This document shows, piece by piece, positions 36,940 to 46,609 of a stretch of 64,000 nt of DNA. Made by a program: the position numbers and the translations under genes. Source of the DNA: Carettochelys insculpta. Its lineage: Eukaryota > Chordata > Testudines > Carettochelyidae. Location of the stretch: positions 179,722,798-179,786,797 of the forward strand of contig NC_134138.1 of NCBI RefSeq assembly GCF_033958435.1, in the 5' to 3' direction. The first letter of the stretch is position 1. Each line of letters opens with the position of its first letter. Below the pieces are notes generated by a model. It was not told the DNA's origin. It worked only from the letters and a program-made list of their open reading frames with translations, and ran no database searches.

Positions 36940-37137
36940 GTAAGAGAACCCACGGGGGGAGGGCAGGGCAGGGGAGGGGGGCCCGGGCAGAAGAGGGCAG
37001 GGCAGGGCGGGGGAGGGGAGGGCAGGGCAGAGGAGGGGAGGGGAGGGCAGAGGAGGGCAGGGGAGGCCAGGGCAGGGCAGGGCCATGCACACCCTGCTCA
37101 CCCCTCATTGGTGCTGTCCCATGTGCTTTCTCTGCAG
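36940..37137 (+). other. Intron of Harbinger D nuclease
   Basis: Starts gtaagag after 'ctcatggag' and ends ctctgcag before 'gttgtgcg'. The same junctions occur in A (3373-3520) and C (45356-45609), and the flanking protein blocks join in phase 0. It is 198 bp, a multiple of three, and open, so the unspliced message would also be readable. The middle is an almost pure GGGCAGG/GGGGAGG purine tract. Confidence 0.8.
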
Positions 37138-38144
37138 GTTGTGCGTGCCATGAACGCCATGCTCCTGCACAGGCTCGTGAGGCTGGGGGACCCAGATGTC
37201 ACCATCGCGGCCTTTGCCACCCTGGGCTTCCCCAACTGCTTCGGGGCTCTGGATGGGACTCACATCCCCATCCGCGCCCCGCATCACAGTGGAGAACGAT
37301 ACCTGAATCGCAAGGGCTACCATTCTGTGGTCCTCCAGGCCTTGGTAGACAGCCGGGGACGTTTCCAGGACATTTATGTGGGCTGGCCTGGCAGCACCCA
37401 CAACGCCCGGGTTTTCCGGAACTCGGGCCTGTGCCGCCGGCTGGAGGCGGGGACCTACATCCCCCAGCGGGAGATCCCTCTGGGGGACACCACCATGCCC
37501 CTCTGCATCATCGCAGATGCGACATACCCCCCTCCGGCCCTGGCTCATGCACCCGTACACGGGCCATCTCTCCGCTAACCAGGAGCGCTTCAACCAGCGC
37601 CTGAACCACGCGCACCAGGTGGTGGAGCGCTTATTTGGCCACCTGAAAGGATGCTGGAGATGTCTCCTGACCCGCCTGGATGCGGGCCCCAACAACATCC
37701 CCCCTGATTGTGGGTGCCTGCTGCGCCCTGCACAATTTGGTGGAGAGCAAGGGGGAGGCCTTTTTCCAGGGCTGGGCTGTGGAGGCCGGCAGGGCCGACG
37801 TGCAGCCACCCGCTGCCCCCAGTCGGCAGGTGGACCCCGAAGGGACCCGGGTCCAGGAGGCCCTGCGGGCCCACTTCAATGATGAGGCCGCGGGGTGAAC
37901 TCTGCCAGGCCCCCCACTGCCCGCCCCTTCCTCCACCACACTCCTGCCCCAACGCCCACACCATGGAGCGCCCAACCGCACCCCCCTCCCACTTTTCCTG
38001 GACAAATGACAGCACGCACTTGTGGCTGAACTTAAACTTCTTTTTCTTTCAGAACTTTTTCTTTGAGAACTTTTTTTTTTAACTATAAATATATAAAACA
38101 AGAACAAACTATATACAATATGTGGAACCAAAGTAATATGTACA

Positions 38145-38150
38145 AATAAA
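38145..38150 (+). terminator. AATAAA poly(A) signal of Harbinger D nuclease
   Basis: Canonical hexamer about 250 bp after the nuclease stop codon and about 160 bp before the end of the convergent gene. Confidence 0.5.
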
Positions 38151-38309
38151 GCAATAGTAATAAAAAAGTGTCCTCATTAATAAAAAGAAAACCAGGGAGG
38201 ATAAAGGGGAGAACTATTTACATGGGGGGGGACGGGGCAAACGAGGGGCACAAAAAAATAAGTCCCAACTATATACAAGGGGGGAGGCCATGTCCCGGGC
38301 GCCTCGCCC

Positions 38310-39456
38310 CTACAGTCCGGCACTGGGCGTGGGCGGCCGGGAGCCCCGCCGCGGCCACAGCCCTGTCCGGGGCTGGCTGGGGGGGGGCCGGACCGGAAGA
38401 TATGCCCGGCGAGTCTCAGCTGGCTCCAGGGGTCCCTCGGCGCTCCGGCCCTCGGCGGTGGGTGGCGGGGCAATGGCGGACGGGACGGCGACGGGCGGAG
38501 CAGCTGGTGGTGCGGCTGGTGGAGCAGGCACGGCGGGCACTGTGGCGGCCGGCGCAGCATGGGGGGCCAGGTAGTCCACCAGGCAGTTGAAAGTCTCCAT
38601 GTAGGCCCCCCATGCCTCTTGGCGCCAGGCCAGTGCCCGCTCCTGCAGCTGCAGGTTCTGCTCCGCGACCTCCAGCTGCCGTCAGTGGATGGCCAGCAGC
38701 TGGGGGGGTCCGTCGCCGTCGGCTGTTGGTGGCGCGGGGTCCGCCGTCTAGCCCGCCGTGGGGCCAGTCGGTCCTCGGCCGAGGGGCTTGCCTGGAGCGA
38801 TGGCCCCGGAGCGCTCCCCAGGACCACTGATGCCTCGCCGGCGCTCTCTTCCGGTCCTTCTGATAGTGCAGGTGCGGGACACAGGAGAGGAGTGGGGGAA
38901 GAAGAATGGAGACAGGCGTTAGTGTGGGCCCCGAGCCGTGGCCTTTGTCCCCCAAGCCTTGTGCTGCAGGTTCCCCATCCCCGTCCCCGGGAGATGCTGC
39001 TGTGATGGATGGGGTTCAGGGGTCCCCCTGCCCTGCACCCCGTCCCCTGGTGGGAGCGACTCTCACTTCACTACGCAGGGTGTGACAGCAGGAGAGGTTT
39101 CTTAGGCCACAGATGCCCAGTTTCTCCCAGGAGTGACAGCACCAGCTGTCGGAAGAGACAGTCCTTCCAACCCGTCGTGGGGAGAAGACCCCAAGAGGTG
39201 CCCCTCTGGGATGCAGCTTTCCACCTCCTCAGGCTGGCTGCCTTCCAGCTCTCCCTTCCCCTAGCCTCTACCTGTGGCCCCCGCCCTCCCCCCCCAATTC
39301 CAAGCCAGCTCAGCTCCTCCCTCCTCTTTGTTCAGGGCAGAGGTGTCACCTGCCAGCTGTAGCCCCAGGATCATCCTTTGCCCCTGGGAGCTATTCGGCT
39401 CTTGTTGCTCATATCTAGCCTGAGTCTCCCTTTTGCACTCCCCCCACTCCATCACA

Positions 39457-39504
<48 letters not shown>

Positions 39505-40402
39505 GGGGTGTCCCACCCCCTACTCCCGGTGGCCCCTCGAGGTTCCGCTCCCCCCTGGCCCGGGGATGGGGCATGGCACTGTCGTGCGGGGGGGGAAGGG
39601 GCTGATGCACTGCTGTGAGGGCCATGGCCCTGCTGTCCTTGGGGCCATGGCCATGTGAGCATGTGGGAGGCCCTGGACACATATGTATTACCCCCTGCCC
39701 CTCAAGCCCAGGGGTGTACATCAGAGGGGGGTACCTACCTGTCAGTCCGCTCCCACGGTCTGGAGATCCCCGGGGGGCGGAGGCCCGGCTGCTGCTCCGG
39801 GATGGCAGGAGGAGGATCTGCAGCCCGGATTATGCAGAGGAGGAGCCCCCCTCCTCCTCCTCCTCCTCCTCCTGCTGCGATGTCCCGGGGGTGGGTTCCG
39901 GGGGGGGGCCCCAGGGTGCGGGGCTTACCTCCAGGGCGGATTCCGGCTGCAGGGCCTGCTGGGGCTCGTCGGCCGAAGTATCAAGGGTGGCCGGAGGGGA
40001 GGAGGTGTGCCGGGGGCCCAGGATGTCCCTGACCTCCCTGTGAAAGGGGCAAGTGATGGGGGCAGCCCCAGATCGGCCGGCCGCATCCCGGGCCCGGGAG
40101 TAACCCTGCCGCAGCTCCTTCACCTTACTCCTGACGTGATCAGGAGTGCGGGCAGGGTGACCCCGGGCAGCCAGGCCGTCGGCCAGCCGAGCAAACGCAT
40201 CAGCGTTCTGCCTCTTGCTCCCCATTACCTGGAGCACCTCCTCCTCACTCCAGAGCCCCAGCAGGTCCCGCAGCTCGGTCTCCGTCCAGGAGGGGCCCCG
40301 CTGCCGCTTGCCAGCCTGGCTGCCCGCCTGGCTGGGCTGGCTGCCCTGGCTCCCCTTGGGGGGGGTCCCCTGGGGGCGCTGGGGGGGCTGCCGGGCAGCC
40401 AT
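38310..40402 (-). pseudogene. Myb/SANT-like DNA-binding protein of Harbinger D
   Basis: Second Harbinger protein, expected to bind the transposon ends and assist the nuclease. Exon 1 runs 40402-39739. It has MAARQPP at the start (an upstream ATG at 40474 is possible), a Gly/Gln/Ser/Pro leader, then the trihelix-type domain WTETELRDLLGLW...EVLQVMGSK...TPDHVRSKVKELRQGYSRARD, and an acidic Glu tract. A GTAGGT donor (39738) and CAG acceptor (38860) define an 879-bp intron that joins in phase. Exon 2 (38859-38310) has a coiled-coil-like part (RQLEVAEQNLQLQERALAWR) and an Ala/Pro-rich tail ending PTPSAGL. Lesions are TAA at 39830-39832, loss of one C in the run 38702-38708, and TGA at 38682-38684. 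Confidence 0.85.
39459..39503 (-). repeat. CAG/CAA repeat (CTG on plus strand)
   Basis: About 15 triplets, one of them TTG on the plus strand, inside the inferred intron of the Myb/SANT-like gene. On the minus strand it reads as a polyGln run in a short open frame. Confidence 0.9.
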
Positions 40403-40510
40403 CGCAGCTGGGTGGGTGGCTGTGCTGGCTGAGGGACGTGCAGGCTGGCCGCGTGTCTGGGCTGCCGCCTGCACGTTCCCTCAGCTTCCTGCACAGGAAG
40501 GGAGGGGGGA

Positions 40511-40530
40511 GGGGACCTTTAAGGGGCCGC
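40511..40530 (-). promoter_or_regulatory. CTTAAAGG motif upstream of Harbinger D ORF2
   Basis: On the minus strand GGCCCCTTAAAGGTCCCC lies about 110-125 bp upstream of the chosen start. It mirrors the CCTTAAAGGG motif before the nuclease gene. Function is inferred only. Confidence 0.3.
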
Positions 40531-41231
40531 TCCATGTGGCCACCATTGAGCTGAGAGGCTGGAGAGAGCATCTCTCAACCCCTCAGCTGATGGCCGCCAT
40601 GGAGGACCCGGCAATTTTGACGTTGCGGGACGCGCAACGACTACACGGTCCCTACTTCGACGTTGAACGTCGAAGTAGGGCGCTATTCCTATCCCCTCAT
40701 GGGGTTAGCGACTTCGACGTCTCGCCGCCTAACGTCGAAGTTAACTTCGAAATAGCGCCCGACGCGTGTAGCCGTGATGGGCGCTATTTCGAAGTTAGTG
40801 CCGCCACTTCGAAGTAGCGTGCACGTGTAGACATGGCTTAGATGCACCCTTGAAAACCAAGCATGCCAACAAAAATTTTCTCCTAGACTTGGTGATGGAT
40901 AAGTAATGAAAGGTGTCACAAATCACAAGTGATTTTCCTTCTGTCTCTGAGGAAGAATGAAACCTTTTAACTCAGATTTCCTTATGGATTTTGAAGAGCT
41001 AATCATGAAATCATGCAAAAACTTTTACCTAGCACACTCTTATTTAGCCTGACCAAGTCAGCACCTCTAAATTCTCCCTGGGTTTCATCTACTCGTAAAT
41101 AGGACAATGTGGGGAATAAAGCTTTTATTGTAGGGTTCTAGTCTAAAGTAGTCTGTACAGTCAGTTGTAAAGGCTTCCTGTTCATTACTGTAGCATAGGC
41201 ACCATAAACAGGCTCAGCTGCCTCACTCCAG

Positions 41232-41597
41232 AGCACAGGTTCTCAGTCCAGAGTACAAAATCCTGGGGTATGCTGAGATGTTCTAGAGAGTAAATCAACA
41301 CCTCTAGATACTTGACTAGTTTTACAACAAGCTATGTAAAAAGCAGTAGTGAATTCAGTCCAAACTAAAATTACATACAATGACATGCTTGCAGGTTTCT
41401 ATATATTGTACACTGAAATGTAAGTACAGTATTTATATTCCAACTGATTTGTATCATAATTCCATGGTAAACATGAGAAAGTATGCAATTTTTCAATAAT
41501 AGTGTGTTGTGACACTTCTTTGTATTTTTAAGTGAGGTGAAACTTGGGAGTACACAAGACAAATCAGAGTCTTGAAAGGGATACAGTGGTCTGAAGC
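41232..41597 (-). mobile_element. hAT-type non-autonomous repeat
   Basis: From 'ggttctcagtccagagtaca' to 'ttgaaagggatacagtggtc', matching on the minus strand a hAT repeat with CAGTGGTTCTCAA termini. Its last ~20 bp are missing at the right, where a plus-oriented terminus 'cagtggctctcaatctttcc' (41600) begins. Confidence 0.55.
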
Positions 41598-41640
41598 AGT
41601 GGCTCTCAATCTTTCCAGAGTACCTGAAGCGAAACAGGTT
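41598..41640 (+). mobile_element. hAT terminus, plus orientation
   Basis: CAGTGGCTCTCAATCTTTCC is a typical hAT terminal sequence. I cannot locate its other end. Confidence 0.45.
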
Positions 41641-42327
41641 TTTTTACTCATGCTGACAGCTGTGCAGTTTATTGCACCTGTACTAGAAGCAAGGCTCTCT
41701 GGAAGTAATTGCTGTTTGGTATGCTAGCCAATTTTCAGTTTGTCTATTTATTATTTGTAAGTGGCATTAAAACTGCAAATGTGTGCATTTAGGAATGTGA
41801 ATACTATTTAACCAGGTGTACAGAATATAAATAAATAGATCTCAATATCATTTAAATGAAAGCAACCAAGTATTGTGTTCCCTTCATTTCTGTTTCTTTT
41901 TCTTTAGGTGTAAAAGGTTTCTTTACTAGGATTTAAAGAGCTCTGCTGTCCTTTCAGAGTTCCTTCAGTGTTTGTCGTTACTTTTCAGTACATGGCTGTG
42001 GTGCTGTCAGTGAAATGAAAGTGTGACAGCTGCTGGAAGTCTTTCAATAAGTTAGGCTTGGGCGTGACTTAAAAAGAAGCTTTCATGAAATAAAATGCAC
42101 CGTGCTGTGTTAGGAGATGGAGCCCTTGCTTGCGTGACATACATTTTTGGTTTTTTAGCAGCTTTGTACGGCCCAGGAAGCCTGTTGTGTAGAAGAATTT
42201 ATAATATTCTGCATTACGTATGACAATGTTATAAACCATGAGGAGGTAACGTATTACAAATACGGGCATAGCAACTGACACAGTCCTTACTTATTAACTC
42301 TGTTCATGAATCAGTTTATCATAAAGG

Positions 42328-43164
42328 TAGGACTGTCAAAGAATTTTTTAAAAGTTGCAATTAATCATGTGAGTTTAAAAAGGTGCCATTAATTGCAGTT
42401 TCAATCACAATGTTTAAATTCATTATAATATTTTGGATTTTCTTTTCATTTTCAGATATACTGATTTGAATTTTAGCACAAAATACAAAGTGAACATTGT
42501 TCACTTTATAATTAATATAGATTACAGACATTTGCACTATAAAAAAGAAACAGTATTTTCCAATTTACCTCATTACAATAATCTCTGAGAAGGAACAATT
42601 GACAAATGTAGATTTTTTTTTCACAGAACTGCACTTGAAACCAAAAACGTTAAAGCTCATAAAACTTCAGATCCTGTAAGTCAAAACATTAAGGGTCATA
42701 TGAATGTTGAGAGTAACTGGCACATGGTTACCTTTCAGTACCCTTTGCAACAGTGCTACGTGAATGCCTGTTCTCGCTTTCAGGAGATGTTGTAAATAGA
42801 AAGTGAGCAGCAGTATCTCCCATAAATGTAAACAAACTTGTTTGCTTGAGCAGTAGTCTGAACAAGGAGTAGAATTGTGTGGACACATATGAGGTATAAT
42901 AAAAATACAATTCCTTTTGTTTTAACGGTGCAATTATTTTTAATCAAAAACAAAACAAGCACTGTACTTTTTGTAATCGTGTTGTAATTGAAATCAATAT
43001 ACTTGAAAATGTAGAAGAACATCCAAATATTTATAATGAATTAAAAGTGGTATTCTATTGTTTAACAGTGTAGTTAAAACTGAGATTAGTTGTGACTTCC
43101 TTAAATTGAGTTAATTTGTTTTGTATTAATCACATGCATTAACTGTAATCAATTGACATTTCTA
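42328..43164. mobile_element. hAT-type element, diverged
   Basis: Left 'taggactgtcaa' and right 'ttgacatttcta' are inverted ends. Both ends have nearby 'aattaatca'-type motifs. ATAAA occurs just outside each border, suggesting part of an 8-bp duplication. Internal sequence is AT-rich with no surviving transposase. Confidence 0.55.
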
Positions 43165-43387
43165 ATAAAACTTGCTCAGTGACAGAAGATTACCTTACAT
43201 AGTGCAAGAAAGTATGTAACAATGGCACTAAGAAGCAGGACAAGCCCTTTATATTTTAAAATTCAGCTGCACAATATGAACTATTAACTCATTCATAAAT
43301 CTCTATCACCGTGGAGGAATCCCAAGGCCTGATTCACCACTTCATTGTCCCAGTCTTGGCCTGGTGTGACTCCATTGATCTCACATG

Positions 43388-43872
43388 GTCCCACCAGTAT
43401 AAAAAGAATGTGGATGTGCTGGAGCAGGTTCAGCAAACGGCAACAAAAATGATTGGGAGGGCTGGAGCACATGACCTATGAGGAGAGGCTGAGGGATTTT
43501 GGCTTTTTTTAGTTTGCAGAAGAGAAGAGTGAGGGGCAATTTGATAGCAGCCTTCAATTTCCTGAAGAGGCGCTCTAAAGATGGAGAGAAATTGTTCTCA
43601 GTAGTGACAGATGGCAGAACAAGGAGCAATGGTCTGAAGTTACAGAGGGAGAGGTGTAGGCTGGATATTAGGAAAAACTACTTCACCAGGAGGGTGGTGA
43701 AGCACTGGAATGTGTTGCCTAGAGAGGTGGTAGATTCTCCATACCTCAAGGTTTTTAAGTCCTGGCTTGACAAGGTCCTGGCTGGGATCACTTGGTTGGG
43801 GTTGATCCTGCTTTAAGCAGGGGGCTGGATTAGATGACCTCTGGAGGTCCCTTCCAGCCCTATGATTCTGTG
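43388..43872 (+). mobile_element. CR1 LINE, 5'-truncated
   Basis: Contains the end of the CR1 ORF2 reading frame (blocks such as VVKHWNVLPREVV around 43690-43740) and the 3' UTR with 'gatgacctctggaggtccct' and 'ccctatgattctgtg'. Only the last ~0.5 kb is present, the usual result of incomplete reverse transcription. Confidence 0.88.
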
Positions 43873-44876
43873 CGGGGGTGGGGGGGGGACACAAAGAATG
43901 ATATGTCAAAGGGGACTCTTCAAAGTAAAAGTGAGCTCCATCCCTCTTCTGCGACTCACTTCAGCTCAGATAGTAATCTCTGGTGGGCTGTATTTTACTA
44001 ATTTCTGTATTTCAATTTTAGACCCATCATGGCAGGAACTTTGTTATTTGCTTGGTACAGTTTGCATGTTGTCTTGCCTCTTTTCTCTATATGATACATC
44101 ATGGAAGCTAATAGTTATGACAATGCTGTAATCACCTTGGCTAGATGTTATAATCCTGTATTTATAAGGTTTAAAAAAAGGTGAAGCCTGACAACGATAA
44201 ATGATATGAGTGCAAAAAAGGTCTACACATAGGAAGACTAGAATGCATGGAAGTTCTAAAGATGCCTCTTTTAATCATTGAAAAGTGGGTAATGATTACT
44301 AATACATTTTAGAAAAGGGAGATTCATGTTCTGTCCTCAAAAATATGGTTGCAGAAAGGTGCTGAAACACCCACGGGAAAAGTAAGACCATAAGAACAAC
44401 CATACTGGGTCAGACCATAGGTCCATCAAGCCCATAATCCTGTTTTCTGACAGTGGCCAATCCCGGGTACCCCAGAGGGAATGAGCAGAACAGGTAAACA
44501 TCAACGCTACGTCTACACTAGCACACTACATCGAAGTAGCCTATTTCAAAGTAAGAACATCAAAATAGGCTAGTTCAATGCATATCGTCTACACGTCTTC
44601 CAGGGTAGGTGCCATCGATGTTCAATGTCGAAGTAGTGACTGGGAACATCGAAAGGAGCCACCCCAGAAGGAAATGCAGAGTGTCCACACACACAAGCCC
44701 CCTCTTTCGAAATAAGGGACCAGGAAAGCCTGTGGACTGGGTCACAGGCTGAACTAGCCCTTCCGGGGCAACAGCAAGCCTCTCCTTTAAAGGGCCCCTC
44801 CCAGACACACCCGGCCTGCACAGCACAAGGTCTGCAGAGCAGTAGCCACTCTCTTGCAGACCAAGTCACAGCAGAT

Positions 44877-46362
44877 ATGGACACCTAGCAGCAGCAGCAG
44901 CAGGAAGAGGAGGCCCTCCAGGTAGTCATCCGGGGGCAAGCGCCCTGCTAGGTGCTGCCCGGGAGGCCGCCCAGTGGCTCCTGCCAGAGAAGCCCTCCCC
45001 GGAGGCAGACGGGGACGCCCCTGACCACCAGGCTCCCCTCTTCCTCCCTCACTGGCTGCTCCCCCACCTCTGGAGCTACCCCACCAGCTCTGAGTGGTGG
45101 GAGCAGCTCGTCATGCGGGAGTGGGACGACAATATGTGGCTCCGGAACTTCTGCATGCGCCAGCAGACCTTTCTCGAGCCCTGCCAGTGGCTCACCCCAG
45201 CACTGAGGCACCACAACACCCGGATGCAGCGCGCCCTCCCCATCGAGAGGAGAGTGGCAATAGCTGTCTGGAAGCTGGCCACTCCAGACAGCTATCGCTC
45301 TGTGGGACACCAGTTTGGAGTGGGAAAGGCCACGGTCGGGGCCGTCGTCATGGAGGTAAGGAAGCCTGGGCACGCACCCACTGGGGGGCAGGGGGCCGGG
45401 TGTGGGGTTGGGGGGGAGGGACGGTGGGGCCTGGTATGGGCTGGGGAGGAAGGGAGGGGCTGGGTGTGGGGCTGGGGAGGGAGCGGTACTGGGTAGGGAG
45501 GGGCTGGGCGGGTGGGGTTCCAAGGGAGAAGCCCGGGAGGGGGGACCTGGGGGAAGGGCCCTGGGGCACCCTGCACAGCCTCATGGGCACCTGTGTTCCC
45601 TCCCCACAGGTGGTCCATGAGCTTAACGCCATGCTGCTCCAGATGGTCGTCCGACTTGGGGACCTGGATGGAGCTGTTGCCGGAGTCGCCTCCATAGGGT
45701 TCCCAAACTGCTTCGGGGCCCTGGATGGGACCCACATCCCCATCCACTCCCCGGACCACAGCAGAGGACGATACATAAACCACAGGGGCTACCACTCTAT
45801 GGTCCTGCAGGCCATGGTGGACAGTCGGCGCCACTTCTAGGATGTGTACATAGGCTGGCCCGGCTGCACACACGATGCCCGTGTTTTTAGGAACTCGGGC
45901 CTGTGCCGCCAGCTGGAGGCGGGGACCTATATCCCCGAGAGGGGGATCCCTCTGGGGGACACCACCGTGCCCCTCTGCCTCATGGCGGATGCGACCTACT
46001 TCCTCAAGCCCTGGCTCATGCACCCATACACCGGCCACCTCAACGCCAGCCAGGAGCAGTTCAACGCCCACCTGAACCACGCCCTCTAGCTGATGGAGAG
46101 GACATTCAGCCATCTGAAGGGCCACTGGCAGTGCCTCCTTGTCCGACTGGACGTCAGCCTCCAAAACATCCCCCAGGTTGTGGGCGCGTGCTGCACGCTC
46201 CACATCATTGAGAGCAAGGGGGAGGCTTTCGTCCAGGGCTGGGCGGTCGACGCCGGCAGGGGCTTCCTCCAGCCGGCCACTGCACCCAGCTGCCAGGCCC
46301 ACCATGAGGGGGTACGGGTCCGCGAGGCCCTGCGGACCCACTTCAATCAGGGAGACCCCTGA
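44877..46362 (+). pseudogene. HARBI1-like DDE nuclease of Harbinger C
   Basis: The leader from ATG 44877 has an in-frame TAG at 44886-44888, a short CAG run and another TAG at 44949-44951, and is in a different frame from the body. The body begins about 45065 (LWSYPTSSEWWEQLVMREWD), runs to the intron donor at 45356, and resumes at 45610. Exon 2 is collinear to TGA 46360-46362. It includes GFPNCFGALDGTHIPI, YIGWPGCTHDARVFRNSGLC (second catalytic Asp intact, codon 45874-45876) and LMERTFSHLKG. Only two stops break exon 2, TAG at 45838-45840 and at 46087-46089. Comparison with D suggests each was a Gln codon changed by one C-to-T transition. Confidence 0.9.
45356..45609 (+). other. Intron of Harbinger C nuclease
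   Basis: gtaagg...ccccacag boundaries at the same protein position (after VVME) as in A and D, joining in phase 0. The interior is G-rich. Confidence 0.78.
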
Positions 46363-46483
46363 GCACCTCCCTTGCCTTCCCAAGAAGACCCCCCCCACAC
46401 GGAGCCCGCACTGCCCGCACACTGCCCCCAACACACCCGCACGCTACCCCCCCCAACAAGCACACTCCTCCAGCTTTTTGGAA

Positions 46484-46489
46484 AATAAA
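46484..46489 (+). terminator. AATAAA poly(A) signal of Harbinger C nuclease
   Basis: Canonical hexamer 122 bp after the nuclease stop codon, in the position equivalent to element D. Confidence 0.5.
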
Positions 46490-46609
46490 ACCTTTTTTTT
46501 TCTGAAACCTGAAAACTTGTTTTGTTCACAACAGAAACTGCAACGAATATACAAAAAGGGGGACAACTATATACATGGGGGCCCGGCGGATGGCTTGGCT
46601 GTTGGCCCA

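Larger units (their letters stand above)
36418..37898 (+). pseudogene. HARBI1-like DDE nuclease of Harbinger D, near-complete
   Basis: DDE-type nuclease that cuts and inserts the transposon. The start MDP is followed by 17 Gln. Family blocks follow: SYPTSTDWWERLVLGEWDDD, FRMSRQTFMELCQWLTPAL, KRVGIAVWKLATPDSYRSM and FGVGKATVGAVLMEV. After the intron come FATLGFPNCFGALDGTHIPI (first catalytic Asp), YVGWPGSTHNARVFRNSGLC, WLMHPYTGHLSANQERFNQR and VVERLFGHLKG. Two +1 frameshifts, both in runs of six C (37527-37532 and 37699-37704), separate the C-terminal blocks into three frames. The open end is at TGA 37896-37898. The second Asp of the DDE triad is Asn (codon 37402-37404, AAC where copy C has GAT), which should abolish catalysis even if the frameshifts are assembly errors. 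Confidence 0.9.
36060..40838 (+). mobile_element. PIF/Harbinger transposon with both genes (element D)
   Basis: Ends GGCTACGTCTACACGTG and CACGTGTAGACATGGCT are flanked by TAG (36057-36059 and 40839-40841). At 4779 bp this is the longest Harbinger copy here. It holds a nuclease gene on the plus strand and a Myb/SANT-like gene on the minus strand, converging near 38.0-38.3 kb. This is the standard two-gene plan of autonomous Harbinger elements. Both subterminal regions carry clusters of ATCGAAAT/TTCGAAGT motifs, plausible binding sites for the element's own proteins. The element is GC-rich while its flanks are AT-rich. Known lesions are listed under its genes. Confidence 0.95.

Noticed and set aside
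36418..37578. A 386-codon open frame that could be a host polyglutamine protein gene
   Set aside because: It lies wholly inside a TIR- and TSD-bounded Harbinger element and carries HARBI1-type nuclease blocks. The same gene recurs in A and C.
39261..39680. Minus-strand open frame with a 15-residue polyGln run as a separate gene
   Set aside because: It falls in the inferred intron of the Harbinger ORF2 gene. The conserved domains join in phase when it is spliced out.
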